Assembly: GCF_003586285.1 (NCBI RefSeq)
Contig: NZ_QUBR01000003.1
Location: 124,001 to 188,000, forward strand
Direction of reading: 5' to 3'
DNA: 64,000 bases
From: Aeromicrobium endophyticum
Lineage (GTDB): Bacteria > Actinomycetota > Actinomycetes > Propionibacteriales > Nocardioidaceae
The notes beneath the pieces are model-generated. The model was not told where the DNA came from. It saw only the letters and a list, made by a program, of their open reading frames with translations, and made no database searches. This document shows positions 28,447-36,523 of this stretch, piece by piece (positions within the stretch are counted from its first letter, which is position 1; the number at the start of each line of letters is the position of its first letter). A program made the position numbers and the translations under genes.

Positions 28447-29103
28447 ATGAGCTCTCCGGTCGTCATCGTCGTCGCAGCGGGTCCAGGAGTCAGCGGGTCG
28501 GTCGCCCGGCTGCTCGCGAGCCAGGGTTGGCGCGTGGGGCTGCTCGGGTCCGACGAGGGTGCGGTGCGTGAGCTCGCCGACAGCATCCCGTCCGCCGACG
28601 ACGGCGTGCGATGGGCCGTGGCCGACGTCACCGACGAGCCTGCGGCGCGGGCGGCCGTGACGCGGCTGGCCGACGGCTTCGGGCGCATCGACCTGCTGCA
28701 CTTCAACCCCAGTGCCTACCGGGGGAGCGATCCCTTGCAGCTGACGGTCGACGAGCTGCTCGCCGACGTGGCCGTCGGGGTCGGGGCGCTGCTGACGTCG
28801 GTGCAGGCCGCGCGGCCGTTCATGTCGGACGGTGCGCGTATCACCGTCACGGGCAGCATGGCCGCCGACGAGCCGTCAGCGGGTGCCGCGTCGCTCGGCG
28901 TCCAGAAGGCCGGGGTCCGCAACCTCGTGCACAGCGTCGACGCCCGCCTCTCGGCCGACGGCATCCGTGCGGTCTCGGTGACGGTGCGGGGCGTGCTGTC
29001 CGCCGAGGGGGCCTTCACGCCCGACCGCGTGGCTGCGGCGATCGTCGCTGCGGCTCGGCAGGACCCGTCGGCCTGGCGCACCGAGGTGCCGTACAGCGGA
29101 TGA
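28447..29103 (+). CDS. Short-chain dehydrogenase-like protein lacking catalytic Tyr
   Basis: 218 residues. The Rossmann core is recognisable (VVIVVAAGPGVSGSVARLL, then VADVTDEPAARAAV and HFNPSAY, which stands where NNAG is usual). The normal YxxxK active site reads SLGVQKAG: the Lys is present, but the Tyr position holds Ser or Leu. It may be inactive, or use another residue. It lies 10 nt after the membrane protein and ends near a strong terminator. Confidence 0.75.
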   Translation: MSSPVVIVVAAGPGVSGSVARLLASQGWRVGLLGSDEGAVRELADSIPSADDGVRWAVADVTDEPAARAAVTRLADGFGRIDLLHFNPSAYRGSDPLQLTVDELLADVAVGVGALLTSVQAARPFMSDGARITVTGSMAADEPSAGAASLGVQKAGVRNLVHSVDARLSADGIRAVSVTVRGVLSAEGAFTPDRVAAAIVAAARQDPSAWRTEVPYSG

Positions 29104-29114
29104 GGCCCGGACGT

Positions 29115-29152
29115 GCGACAGGCGGCACCCCCGGAGGGGTGCCGCCTGTCGC
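29115..29152. terminator. Strong bidirectional terminator
   Basis: A perfect 17-bp stem (from GCGACAGGCGGCACCCC) closes on a 4-nt loop CGGA. It sits between the ends of the short-chain dehydrogenase (+) and the HU gene (-) and can serve both. There is no clear T tract, which is common in actinobacteria. Confidence 0.85.
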
Positions 29153-29169
29153 GGGTGGTGCTGGGTGAC

Positions 29170-29448
29170 TCAGTTGCCGGCGACGCGACGCTTGAGGGCA
29201 GCAGCCGGCTTGAACGCGGCCGACGTCGACGCGGCGATGTCGATCGACTCGCCGGTCTGGGGGTTGCGGCCCGTGCGGGCGGCGCGCTCGCGGGTCTCGA
29301 ACGTGCCGAAACCGGACAGGACGACCTGGTTGCCGTCGGCGAGCTGGTCGGCGATTCCGTCGAGCACGGCGTCGAGGGCGGCGGACGCGTCGGTCTTCGA
29401 CGAGCCGGTCTTGTCAGCGACGTGGGCGATGAGCTCGTTCTTGTTCAC
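29170..29448 (-). CDS. hup: HU family DNA-binding protein
   Basis: 92 residues, the short HU form without the basic C-terminal tail of mycobacterial HupB. NKNELIAHVADKTG, QVVLSGFGTFETRERAARTG and RNPQTGESIDIAAS show the dimer core and the DNA-clasping beta arm with its NP tip. The start is a GTG at 29448 after AGGAGA. Single gene with its own terminator; a nucleoid protein expected to be highly expressed. Confidence 0.95.
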   Translation of the reverse strand: MNKNELIAHVADKTGSSKTDASAALDAVLDGIADQLADGNQVVLSGFGTFETRERAARTGRNPQTGESIDIAASTSAAFKPAAALKRRVAGN

Positions 29449-29601
29449 AACTTCTCCTGAAGGGTAGGTCTTGTCGTGCCTGACGGCACCGACTCGACAC
29501 TAGCGGCTCTGAACGTCCAGAGGGCGGCACGGAGGGTGTTTTGCGCCTGCAATTGCGCCGAACGGGGCCGAAATACCGCCTCTGGAGCGTTCACGAGGCC
29601 C

Positions 29602-30564
29602 TCAGAGGCTCAGTCGCGCCCGGGCCTGCTCGTACTCGGCCGTCATCTGGGCGACGAGATCGGCGACCGGGACGACGTGGTTGATGGCTCCGACGCCCTG
29701 TCCGGCGCCCCAGATGTCCTTCCAGGCCTTGGCGTCGCCGGTGCTGCCCGAGCCGAAGTTCATCGCGCTGGGGTCGGAGACCGGCAGGTCGTCGGGGTCG
29801 AGCCCGGCCGCCGCGATGCTGCCTCGCAGGTAGTTGCCGTGGATGCCGGTGAACAGGTTGCTGTAGACGATGTCGGACGCGGTGCTGTCGGCGATCATCT
29901 GCTTGTACTCGGGCTGGTTGTTGGCCTCGGTGGTGGCGAGGAACGCCGAGCCCACGTAGGCGAAGTCGGCACCGGCGGCCTGGGCGGCCAGGACCGAGTT
30001 GCCGTGGGCGATGGCGCCCGACAGCAGGAGCGGCCCGTCGAACCAGCTGCGGATCTCCTGCAGGAGCGCGAACGGCGACTGCGTCCCGGCGTGGCCGCCG
30101 GCGCCTGTCGCGACGGCGATGAGGCCGTCCGCGCCCTTGTCGATCGCCTTGCGCGCGAAGGTGTCGTTGATGACGTCGTGCAGCACGATGCCGCCGTACG
30201 AGTGCACCGCGTCGTTGATGTCGGTGCGGGCGCCGAGCGACGTGATGACGATCGGCACCTGGTGCTCGACGACGACCTCCATGTCGGCCTCGAGCCGATC
30301 GTTGGAGCGGTGCACGATCTGGTTGACGGCGAAGGGGGCGGCGGGCCGGTCGGGGTGCTCGGCCGTGAAGGCGGCCAGCTCCTGCTCGATGCGGGTCAGC
30401 CACGTCGTCAGCTCGGAGGCGGGACGCGCGTTGAGTGCCGGGAACGAGCCGATGACGCCGGCCTGGCACTGGGCGATCACGAGCTCGGGGCCGGACGCGA
30501 TGAACATCGGCGACGCCACCACGGGCAGGGCGAGCGGCTGGGTCAGGATCGGGGGCAGTGCCAT
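29602..30564 (-). CDS. Nitronate monooxygenase/2-nitropropane dioxygenase family flavoprotein
   Basis: 320 residues. An FMN-binding TIM barrel: LPVVASPMFIASGPELVIAQ, GLIAVATGAGGHAG with the catalytic-His region, and GADFAYVGSAFLATTEA for FMN phosphate binding. Family members oxidise nitronates or act as NADH:quinone or trans-2-enoyl reductases. It is divergent from the AarF-like kinase with a palindrome between them. Confidence 0.87.
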   Translation of the reverse strand: MALPPILTQPLALPVVASPMFIASGPELVIAQCQAGVIGSFPALNARPASELTTWLTRIEQELAAFTAEHPDRPAAPFAVNQIVHRSNDRLEADMEVVVEHQVPIVITSLGARTDINDAVHSYGGIVLHDVINDTFARKAIDKGADGLIAVATGAGGHAGTQSPFALLQEIRSWFDGPLLLSGAIAHGNSVLAAQAAGADFAYVGSAFLATTEANNQPEYKQMIADSTASDIVYSNLFTGIHGNYLRGSIAAAGLDPDDLPVSDPSAMNFGSGSTGDAKAWKDIWGAGQGVGAINHVVPVADLVAQMTAEYEQARARLSL

Positions 30565-30705
30565 GGGGCGTCCTCTGGTGGTCGTCGGTCGGTCGGGACC
30601 ATGCTAGGCCAAGGGTGCAACTCGATGCATAGTATCTGTGACGTGCATCTCGCCGTGTTTCGTGAGCGAGGTGACGGGACGCACTCGGCGGAATGCTCGC
30701 CCATA

Positions 30706-30720
30706 CTCACAGTATGTGAG
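30706..30720. promoter_or_regulatory. Palindromic operator between nitronate monooxygenase and AarF genes
   Basis: CTCACA, three bases, TGTGAG, a perfect inverted repeat 12 nt upstream of the AarF-like start, followed by a related half CTCACGGTATGA. It contains the 8-mer GTATGTGA that also occurs twice upstream of the diiron oxygenase gene at 39113 and 39150. Confidence 0.55.
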
Positions 30721-30731
30721 ATTCTCACGGT

Positions 30732-32225
30732 ATGAACCCCTCCGAGGTCCCACCCCTGCCGCGGGTCGACGTGCTGATCCGCGAGTCGCGCCGGCTGGCC
30801 GAGATCCCCGGCCTCGCCGAGCAGGCGCTCCGCTGGCACCACGACGCCGTCGACCGGCGAGCCGTCGTGGCGCGTGAGGCGCAGCGGCTCGCGACTCCGC
30901 GGTTGTGGCCCGACACCGTCTCGTCCCTCGCGAGCACGGCCTGGCGCGTCGTCGGCGTGGCCGCCCCGGCCGCTCCGTTCCAGCTGCTCGCGGTCGCCGC
31001 GGCCGCCGTCGGGCTCCGGGTCGAGCCGCCACGGGCCAGCGCCGCAACCCTGGCCCGGGTGCAGCGATTGGTACGGGCCAGTGGGCCGGCCTACGTCAAG
31101 CTCGGCCAGTTCATCGCGACCGGCGACGGTCTGGTGCCCGACGAGTGGGTCACGGCCTTCGCCTGGTGCCGCGACGAGGCGCCGCCGCTCGAGACGGGGG
31201 TCGCGCAGCAGGTCGTCGACCGCGAGCTCGGCCCCGAGCGGCAGCGCCTGGCGTGGCTCGACGACGAGCCGCTCGCGGCGGGGTCGATCGGCCAGGTCCA
31301 TCGCGGACGCCTGACCGACGGCACCGACGTCGTGGTGAAGGTGCTGCGACCCGGGCTGCGCAAGCGGTTCCGCACCGACATCGAGACGCTCGCGCTGGCG
31401 GCCGCCGCGGCCGAGAAGGTCAACGCCGGTGCCCGCTCGGCGAATCTGACCGGATTCGTCGAGCTGTTCGCGCAGCTGGCGCTCGAAGAGCTCGACTTCC
31501 GCCTCGAGGCTGCCAACCTGGTCGACTCCAGCGCGGTGCTCGAGGCGATGGGCGCGGACGAGATGCTGGCCCCGCGCCCGATCCCCGGCATGGTCACCGA
31601 GCAGGTGCTCGTCATGGAGCTGTTGCCCGGCGTCGCCTACACACGTCTCGACCCCGCGGCCGGCCTCGACGGCGACCGCCTGCTGCGGACCGGCATCCGA
31701 GGGGTCGTCGAGGCGACGCTCAAGCACGGCGTCTTCCACGGCGACCTGCACGCCGGCAACGTGCTGGTCGACCCGGCGACGGGCAGGTTCTCGCTCGTCG
31801 ACTTCGGTATCGCCGGGCGTCTGACGGCCGACCAGCGCGCCGGGCTCGTGCACTACCTGGGCGCTTGGGCGGGCGGTGACGCGCGCGGCCAGATCGAGGC
31901 CATGCAGGCATTCGGGGCGATCGGTCGCGCCGCGAGCATCGAGCCGCTGGTGGGCGAGCTGCAGCGCGAGCTCGACGAGCTGGCGGCGCGGGCCAACGGC
32001 GACGTGACGTTCGACCAGCTGGGCGCCACGCTCGGACGCCTGCTGCAGGTGCTGGCGCGCCACGGCTTCAGGATGCCGAAGGACCTGGTGCTGTTCTTCA
32101 AGAACCTGCTCTACCTGGCCGGCTTCGCGGCCAGCGTCGCCCCGGAGGCCGACGTGCTGGCGGTCGTGCAGGACATCCTGCTCGAGCTGCTGGCCGATCC
32201 CTCGTCAGGCGTGCTGGTGGCGTGA
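30732..32225 (+). CDS. AarF/ABC1/UbiB-family protein kinase-like ATPase
   Basis: 497 residues. The UbiB-specific motif is SGPAYVKLGQFIATG (KxGQ). It is followed by the Ala-rich loop EPLAAGSIGQVHRG, the VVVKVLRPG lysine, the catalytic loop HGVFHGDLHAGNVLV and the metal motif LVDFGIAG. The family supports isoprenoid-quinone or lipid metabolism. There is no strong C-terminal membrane pair, though residues near 465-485 are hydrophobic. The ATG at 30732 is taken. Confidence 0.9.
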   Translation: MNPSEVPPLPRVDVLIRESRRLAEIPGLAEQALRWHHDAVDRRAVVAREAQRLATPRLWPDTVSSLASTAWRVVGVAAPAAPFQLLAVAAAAVGLRVEPPRASAATLARVQRLVRASGPAYVKLGQFIATGDGLVPDEWVTAFAWCRDEAPPLETGVAQQVVDRELGPERQRLAWLDDEPLAAGSIGQVHRGRLTDGTDVVVKVLRPGLRKRFRTDIETLALAAAAAEKVNAGARSANLTGFVELFAQLALEELDFRLEAANLVDSSAVLEAMGADEMLAPRPIPGMVTEQVLVMELLPGVAYTRLDPAAGLDGDRLLRTGIRGVVEATLKHGVFHGDLHAGNVLVDPATGRFSLVDFGIAGRLTADQRAGLVHYLGAWAGGDARGQIEAMQAFGAIGRAASIEPLVGELQRELDELAARANGDVTFDQLGATLGRLLQVLARHGFRMPKDLVLFFKNLLYLAGFAASVAPEADVLAVVQDILLELLADPSSGVLVA

Positions 32226-32235
32226 GCCGCGCGGC

Positions 32236-32361
32236 TCAGCGTCGGCGGTCGCGGACCTTCTGCACGGCCGACCTGATGCGGGCCTGGTTCTCGGGCTTGC
32301 GCGCCTCGGTGTAGACCTTCTTGGCGACCCCGACAGCGACGATCCCTCGTGAGAGCTTCAT
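32236..32361 (-). CDS. Small basic protein of 41 residues
   Basis: Translation starts MKLSRGIVAVGVAKKVYTEA and ends with VRDRRR; 14 of 41 residues are basic. A similar short protein (pattern ARKPENQxRI) recurs in actinobacterial genomes, but no function is known. It lies in the gap between the convergent AarF gene and the old-yellow-enzyme gene. The conserved-looking sequence argues that it is a real gene. Confidence 0.6.
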   Translation of the reverse strand: MKLSRGIVAVGVAKKVYTEARKPENQARIRSAVQKVRDRRR

Positions 32362-32416
32362 GCCGGGCAGGTACCCCGCGGGCGCGGCGCCATGCGGCCG
32401 CGCCCGCGGACAGTCG

Positions 32417-33499
32417 CTACTTCGACGCGTCGTCGAGCGTCGGGTAGTCGATGTAGCCCTCGGCCCCGCCGCCGTAGAACGTCTTCGAGTTGGGCTCGTT
32501 CAGCTCGGCACCCGTGCGCCAGCGCGTCTCGAGGTCGGGGTTGGCGATGTACTCGCGTCCGACGGCGACCAGGTCGGCGAGTCCGCCGTCGACGATCTGC
32601 TCGACCTCGTCGAGCGTCGTGACGCTGGCGAAGCCGGAGTTGGCGATCACGATGCCGCCGAAGCGGGTGCGCAGATCGGCGAACAGCTCGGTGGTCGGAT
32701 CGGCCAGCACGCTGAGGTAGGCCAGTCCCAGGGGCGCGAGGCCGTCGACCAGGCGTCCGTAGGTCGCGGCCACGTCGGCGGCGTCGTCCTCGACGACACC
32801 CTGCACGTTGTGGGCGGGCGAGATGCGGATGCCGACCTTGTCGGCGCCGATCGCCTCGGACACGGCCCGGGCGACCTCGAGCACGAGGCGCGCGCGGTTC
32901 TCGGGCGAGCCGCCGTACTGGTCGGTGCGGACGTTCGACTTCGGGCCGAGGAACTGGTGCAGCAGGTAGCCGTTGGCCGCGTGCAGCTCGACGCCGTCGA
33001 GGCCGGCCTCGATCGCGCTGCGCGAGGCGTGCACGAACTCCTCGACGATGCCGGGGATCTCGTCGGTCTCGAGCGCGCGCGGCACGGCGTGGTCGAGCTG
33101 ACCGTCAGCGGTGACGATCTGGCCCTCGAGCTGGATGGCGCTGGGCGCCACGGTCTCGAGGCCGTGCTTGTTGTCGGGGTGCGCGATGCGTCCGACGTGC
33201 ATGAGCTGGACGACGATGCGTCCGCCGCGGGCGTGCACCTCGTCGGCGACGGCCCGCCAGCCCTCGATCTGCTCGGGGGAGTGGATGCCGGGCGTGTTCA
33301 GGTAGCCCTGGCCCACTGCGCTGGGCTGGGTGCCCTCGGTGATGATGAGCCCCGCACCGGCCCGCTGGCCGTAGTAGGTGACGGCGATGTCGCGCGGCAC
33401 CTGCTTCTCGCCGGCGCGGTTGCGGGTCAGCGGCGCCATCACGAAGCGCTGCGGGAGGTCCCAGGCACCGACCTTGATCGGCTCGAACACATCTGACAT
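32417..33499 (-). CDS. Old yellow enzyme-type alkene reductase
   Basis: 360 residues. An FMN TIM barrel with FVMAPLTRNRAG, GAGLIITEGTQPS, VVQLMHVGRIAHPD, FVHASRSAIEAGLDGVELHA, ANGYLLHQFLGPKSNVRTDQ and the Tyr of the proton donor region. These reduce activated C=C bonds with NAD(P)H. The ATG at 33499 follows AGGAG and starts MSDVFEPIKVG as in the family. Confidence 0.92.
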   Translation of the reverse strand: MSDVFEPIKVGAWDLPQRFVMAPLTRNRAGEKQVPRDIAVTYYGQRAGAGLIITEGTQPSAVGQGYLNTPGIHSPEQIEGWRAVADEVHARGGRIVVQLMHVGRIAHPDNKHGLETVAPSAIQLEGQIVTADGQLDHAVPRALETDEIPGIVEEFVHASRSAIEAGLDGVELHAANGYLLHQFLGPKSNVRTDQYGGSPENRARLVLEVARAVSEAIGADKVGIRISPAHNVQGVVEDDAADVAATYGRLVDGLAPLGLAYLSVLADPTTELFADLRTRFGGIVIANSGFASVTTLDEVEQIVDGGLADLVAVGREYIANPDLETRWRTGAELNEPNSKTFYGGGAEGYIDYPTLDDASK

Positions 33500-33608
33500 G
33501 ACTGCTCCTGAACGTTGCGGAGGCACCGTCGGTGGACGCGTGCCTCACAGGTCAACACCGCGCACGCCGACCCATTCCCGGACGGCCGTGTGGCGAACCG
33601 GACACCGT

Positions 33609-34439
33609 TCAGAGTTGCGAGCCGTAGCCCTCGCGGTATGTCGGGTACTGCGGCACCCAGCCACTGGCGCGCAAACGGCCGTTGTCGAGCCGCTTGCCGT
33701 GTCCCTGCGCGGGATTGGCAGGAGGTGGCGAGGGTGGCGCGTCGGGGCCGAGGCGGGCGGCCACGAAGGCCGCCACGTCGCCGAGCAGCGACGGCTCGTC
33801 GTCGGTGCCGAGGTAGAGCCCCGACGGGGCCTCGGCCCGGGTGAGCAGGTGGACGGCCGCGGCCGCCGCGTCGTCGCGGTGGATGCGATTGGTCCAGCGG
33901 TGGGGATCGGTGACCTCGCCGCGACGCACCTGGTCGACGAGCCGCGGCTCGCCGTGCCCGTACAGGCCCGAGAGGCGCAGCACCGTGCCGCCCGGCACTC
34001 GTTCGGCGAACACCCGCTCGGCCTCGAGCAGCATCCGGCCCGGACCGTCGCCCGGGCGGCACGGGCTCGACTCGTCGAGCAGCTCGCCGGGCTCGGAGTC
34101 GCCGAACACCGCGGTGGACGAGATCAGCACGGCGCGCCGGGGCACCTGCCCGTCGGCGTCGAGGGCGTCGAGCGCGCGGGCCATGCCGTCGACGTAGGTG
34201 GCGCGGTACGACTCTTCGCTGCGCGGTCGGGCCGTCAGGGCGACCACCAGGTGCTCGAGGTCGAGCGGGGGCAGCACGGGCCGGTCGCGCGTGAGGTCGG
34301 CCGACAGCCCGTGCAGGGGAGCGGGGACCAGCTCGGCGCGCCGTCGGATCGCGACGACGTCGTGGCCGAGGGCGGCGAGCCGCAGGCCGATGTCGGCGCC
34401 CAGGTCGCCGCAGCCGACGAGCAGCGTGTCGGCGGCCAT
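33609..34439 (-). CDS. NAD-dependent epimerase/dehydratase family protein
   Basis: 276 residues. TLLVGCGDLGADIGLRLAAL is the nucleotide-binding strand; the rest (ISSTAVFGD, RLSGLYGHG, NRIHRDDAAAAAVHLL) resembles the YeeZ-like atypical short-chain dehydrogenases, in which the usual YxxxK is lost. Substrate unknown. Its start ATG overlaps the upstream SCO1664-type gene by one base, so it is the last gene of the operon starting at 36502. Confidence 0.82.
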   Translation of the reverse strand: MAADTLLVGCGDLGADIGLRLAALGHDVVAIRRRAELVPAPLHGLSADLTRDRPVLPPLDLEHLVVALTARPRSEESYRATYVDGMARALDALDADGQVPRRAVLISSTAVFGDSEPGELLDESSPCRPGDGPGRMLLEAERVFAERVPGGTVLRLSGLYGHGEPRLVDQVRRGEVTDPHRWTNRIHRDDAAAAAVHLLTRAEAPSGLYLGTDDEPSLLGDVAAFVAARLGPDAPPSPPPANPAQGHGKRLDNGRLRASGWVPQYPTYREGYGSQL

Positions 34440-35209
34440 CAGAACGGCGGCCAGGGGATCGCGGGCATCTCGCCCCGTGGTCGCGGGAACTGTCCGGCTG
34501 CCAGCAGGCGGTCGCATCGCGCAGCGAGCGCGTGGAGCTCGCGGCCGGTCAGCAGCGGGGCCAGGGACGCGCCGAGGTCGTCGGCCAGGGCCCCACGCAC
34601 GCGCTCGACGCCGTCGACCTCGGACGGGTCGAGCGGCTCGCCGACCCATCCCCACAGGACGGTGCGCAGCTTGTGCTCGGCGTGGAACGTCAGGCCGTGG
34701 TCGATGCCGAAGCGGTGGCCGCCGGGCATCTCCAGCACGTGGCCGCCCTTGCGGTCGGCGTTGTTGGTGATGACGTCGAAGACGGCCATGCGGCGCAGCT
34801 GGGCGGAGTCCTCGTGGATCAGCGACACCGGACGGTCCTGGGCGTCGTAGCCGTCGAAGACGTGGCGCCATCCGCGCTCGGGCACCTCGGACGACGCCAC
34901 CAGGTCGACGGCGTCCTGGGCCGGGTCGACCTCCTGCCACAGCTGCACCATGCCCGGGCCGAGCGGCCCGTCGCGCAGCCAGGTGCGCGGCACGACGTCC
35001 CACCCCAGGGTCTCCGACACCAGGTAGGCGGCGATCTCGCGGTGTGCGAGCTGCCCGTCGGGGAAGTCCCAGAGGGGCTGTTCGCCGGCCATGGGCTTGT
35101 AGACGACGCTCACGTCGCCGATCGTGCCGACGAACGTGGCGTTGGACGCCGACATGAGGCGTCCCTCGAGCTCGATGTCGCCGCTGGCGAGATCGGCCTC
35201 GATCGTCAC
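34439..35209 (-). CDS. SCO1664-family conserved protein (kinase-like fold)
   Basis: 256 residues from a GTG at 35209. VVYKPMAGEQPLWDFPDG, REIAAYLVSETLGWDVVPRT, VFDVITNNADRKGGHVL and FGIDHGLTFHAEHKLRTVLW match the conserved actinobacterial SCO1664 family, whose HGLTFH and NNADRK motifs recall phosphatidylinositol-kinase-like catalysis. Function unknown. It overlaps the DUF3090 gene by 4 nt in a cluster also kept in mycobacteria next to mycothiol genes. Confidence 0.85.
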   Translation of the reverse strand: MTIEADLASGDIELEGRLMSASNATFVGTIGDVSVVYKPMAGEQPLWDFPDGQLAHREIAAYLVSETLGWDVVPRTWLRDGPLGPGMVQLWQEVDPAQDAVDLVASSEVPERGWRHVFDGYDAQDRPVSLIHEDSAQLRRMAVFDVITNNADRKGGHVLEMPGGHRFGIDHGLTFHAEHKLRTVLWGWVGEPLDPSEVDGVERVRGALADDLGASLAPLLTGRELHALAARCDRLLAAGQFPRPRGEMPAIPWPPF

Positions 35210-35772
35210 CGGAACCCTTCGGGCAGCTCGCACACGTGGTCGTCGCCGTCCATCGGCACGCCGCACAGCACGCACAGGGGACGGCCGGCGCCGGCGACCT
35301 CGCGGGTGCGCTTGGCGAAGGCGCGTGCCGTGCCGACGGGGATGCGCACGCGCAGCACCTCGTCGGGCTCGATCTCGATCTCGACCTCCTGGCCCGAGTC
35401 GAGGTCGTCGACGTCGACCACCAGGAGCGGGTAGGCGTCGATCACGATCTGGAGCGTCTGCGGGTCCCAGCCGAGGCTCATCGCACCGGCCCTGAACTCC
35501 TCCTCGACGGGCTGCGCGAGGGGGTCGTTGTCGACGAGGCCCTCGGGCGTCAGAGCGGGCACGCTGTAGGGATTGCCCTGCTCGCCCATCAGCTCGTCGA
35601 GCACCTCCTCGATGCGCTCGGCGAGGGCGACGGCCTGCTCCTTCTCGAGCGAGACGCTGACCAGGCGCGAGCCCTGCTGGGCCTGGAGGTAGAAGGTGCG
35701 AGCCCCGGGCTGGCCGACCGTGCCGACGACCACGCGGTCGGGCCAGTCGAATCCATGGACGATCGGTGGCAT
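35206..35772 (-). CDS. DUF3090 family protein
   Basis: 188 residues. PPIVHGFDWPDRVVVGTVGQ, GARTFYLQAQQGSRLVSVSL, VGTARAFAKRTREVAGAGRP and the terminal CVLCGVPMDGDDHVC metal-binding-like Cys/His set identify DUF3090. Function is unknown. Its start lies 10 nt after the phosphomutase stop. Confidence 0.92.
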   Translation of the reverse strand: MPPIVHGFDWPDRVVVGTVGQPGARTFYLQAQQGSRLVSVSLEKEQAVALAERIEEVLDELMGEQGNPYSVPALTPEGLVDNDPLAQPVEEEFRAGAMSLGWDPQTLQIVIDAYPLLVVDVDDLDSGQEVEIEIEPDEVLRVRIPVGTARAFAKRTREVAGAGRPLCVLCGVPMDGDDHVCELPEGFR

Positions 35773-35782
35773 GCGATCCACC

Positions 35783-36502
35783 TTAGTCGCGCACGCCAGG
35801 AGCGTCAGGTGTGGTGGCCTCGTGGCCTGCTCCGCCGCCGACCTGGGCGTCGCCCGCGGCTGGTGCGGCGCGCAGCCACGACAGGTCGCCGGCATCGGTG
35901 TTGGTCGAGACGACGTCGGGGCGGCTCGCTCCGTAGCGCACGATCGAGACCGAGGCGGGGTTGACGCCGATGCGCTGGAACAGGTCGAGGTGCATGCCGA
36001 GGGCATCGGCCAGGATCGACTTGATGACGTCGCCGTGGCTGACCGCGACCCAGACCGCGCCGGGACCGTGCTCGGCCTCGAAGGCGGCGTCGTGACGACG
36101 GATCGCCGCGACGGCTCGCGCCTGCATCGCCTGCATCGACTCGCCGCCCGGGAACACCGCGGCCGACGGCTGCGCCTGGACGACCTTCCAGAGGTCCTCG
36201 GTCGCGAGGTCGCTGAGCGTGCGACCCTGCCAGTCGCCGTAGTCGCACTCGGTGATGCCCTTGTCGACGGTCGTGGCAGGCGAGGCGTCCTGGTGGGCCA
36301 GGATCGCGCGGGACGTCTGGCGGCACCGCTCGAGCGGGCTCGACACCAGTCCCACGAGCGGGACGACCGCGAGCCGCTCGCCCGTGCGATCGGCCTGCCG
36401 GCGCCCGGTCTCGTCGAGCTTGACGCCGGCGGTGCGGCCGGCGAGGACGCCCGAGGCGTTGGCGGTGGTGCGGCCGTGCCGCACCAGGATGACTGTGGCC
36501 AT
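35783..36502 (-). CDS. Histidine-phosphatase-superfamily protein (MSMEG_4193-type phosphomutase)
   Basis: 239 residues. The catalytic motif is ILVRHGRTTAN. Other conserved parts are SSPLERCRQTSRAI, ECDYGDWQG, FPGGESMQAMQARA and the second histidine VSHGDVIKS. A Gly/Ala-rich tail follows. It heads the phosphomutase-DUF3090-SCO1664 operon, a gene order kept across actinobacteria (the Rv2135c-Rv2134c-Rv2133c type). The role is unknown; acid phosphatase activity has been shown for relatives. Confidence 0.9.
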   Translation of the reverse strand: MATVILVRHGRTTANASGVLAGRTAGVKLDETGRRQADRTGERLAVVPLVGLVSSPLERCRQTSRAILAHQDASPATTVDKGITECDYGDWQGRTLSDLATEDLWKVVQAQPSAAVFPGGESMQAMQARAVAAIRRHDAAFEAEHGPGAVWVAVSHGDVIKSILADALGMHLDLFQRIGVNPASVSIVRYGASRPDVVSTNTDAGDLSWLRAAPAAGDAQVGGGAGHEATTPDAPGVRD

Positions 36503-36523
36503 GCCGCCGAGCCTACGGGGCGC

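Noticed and set aside
26791-28701. 636-codon minus-strand frame over IclR and the membrane protein
   Set aside because: Crosses three genes on the other strand and an operator; low-complexity translation.
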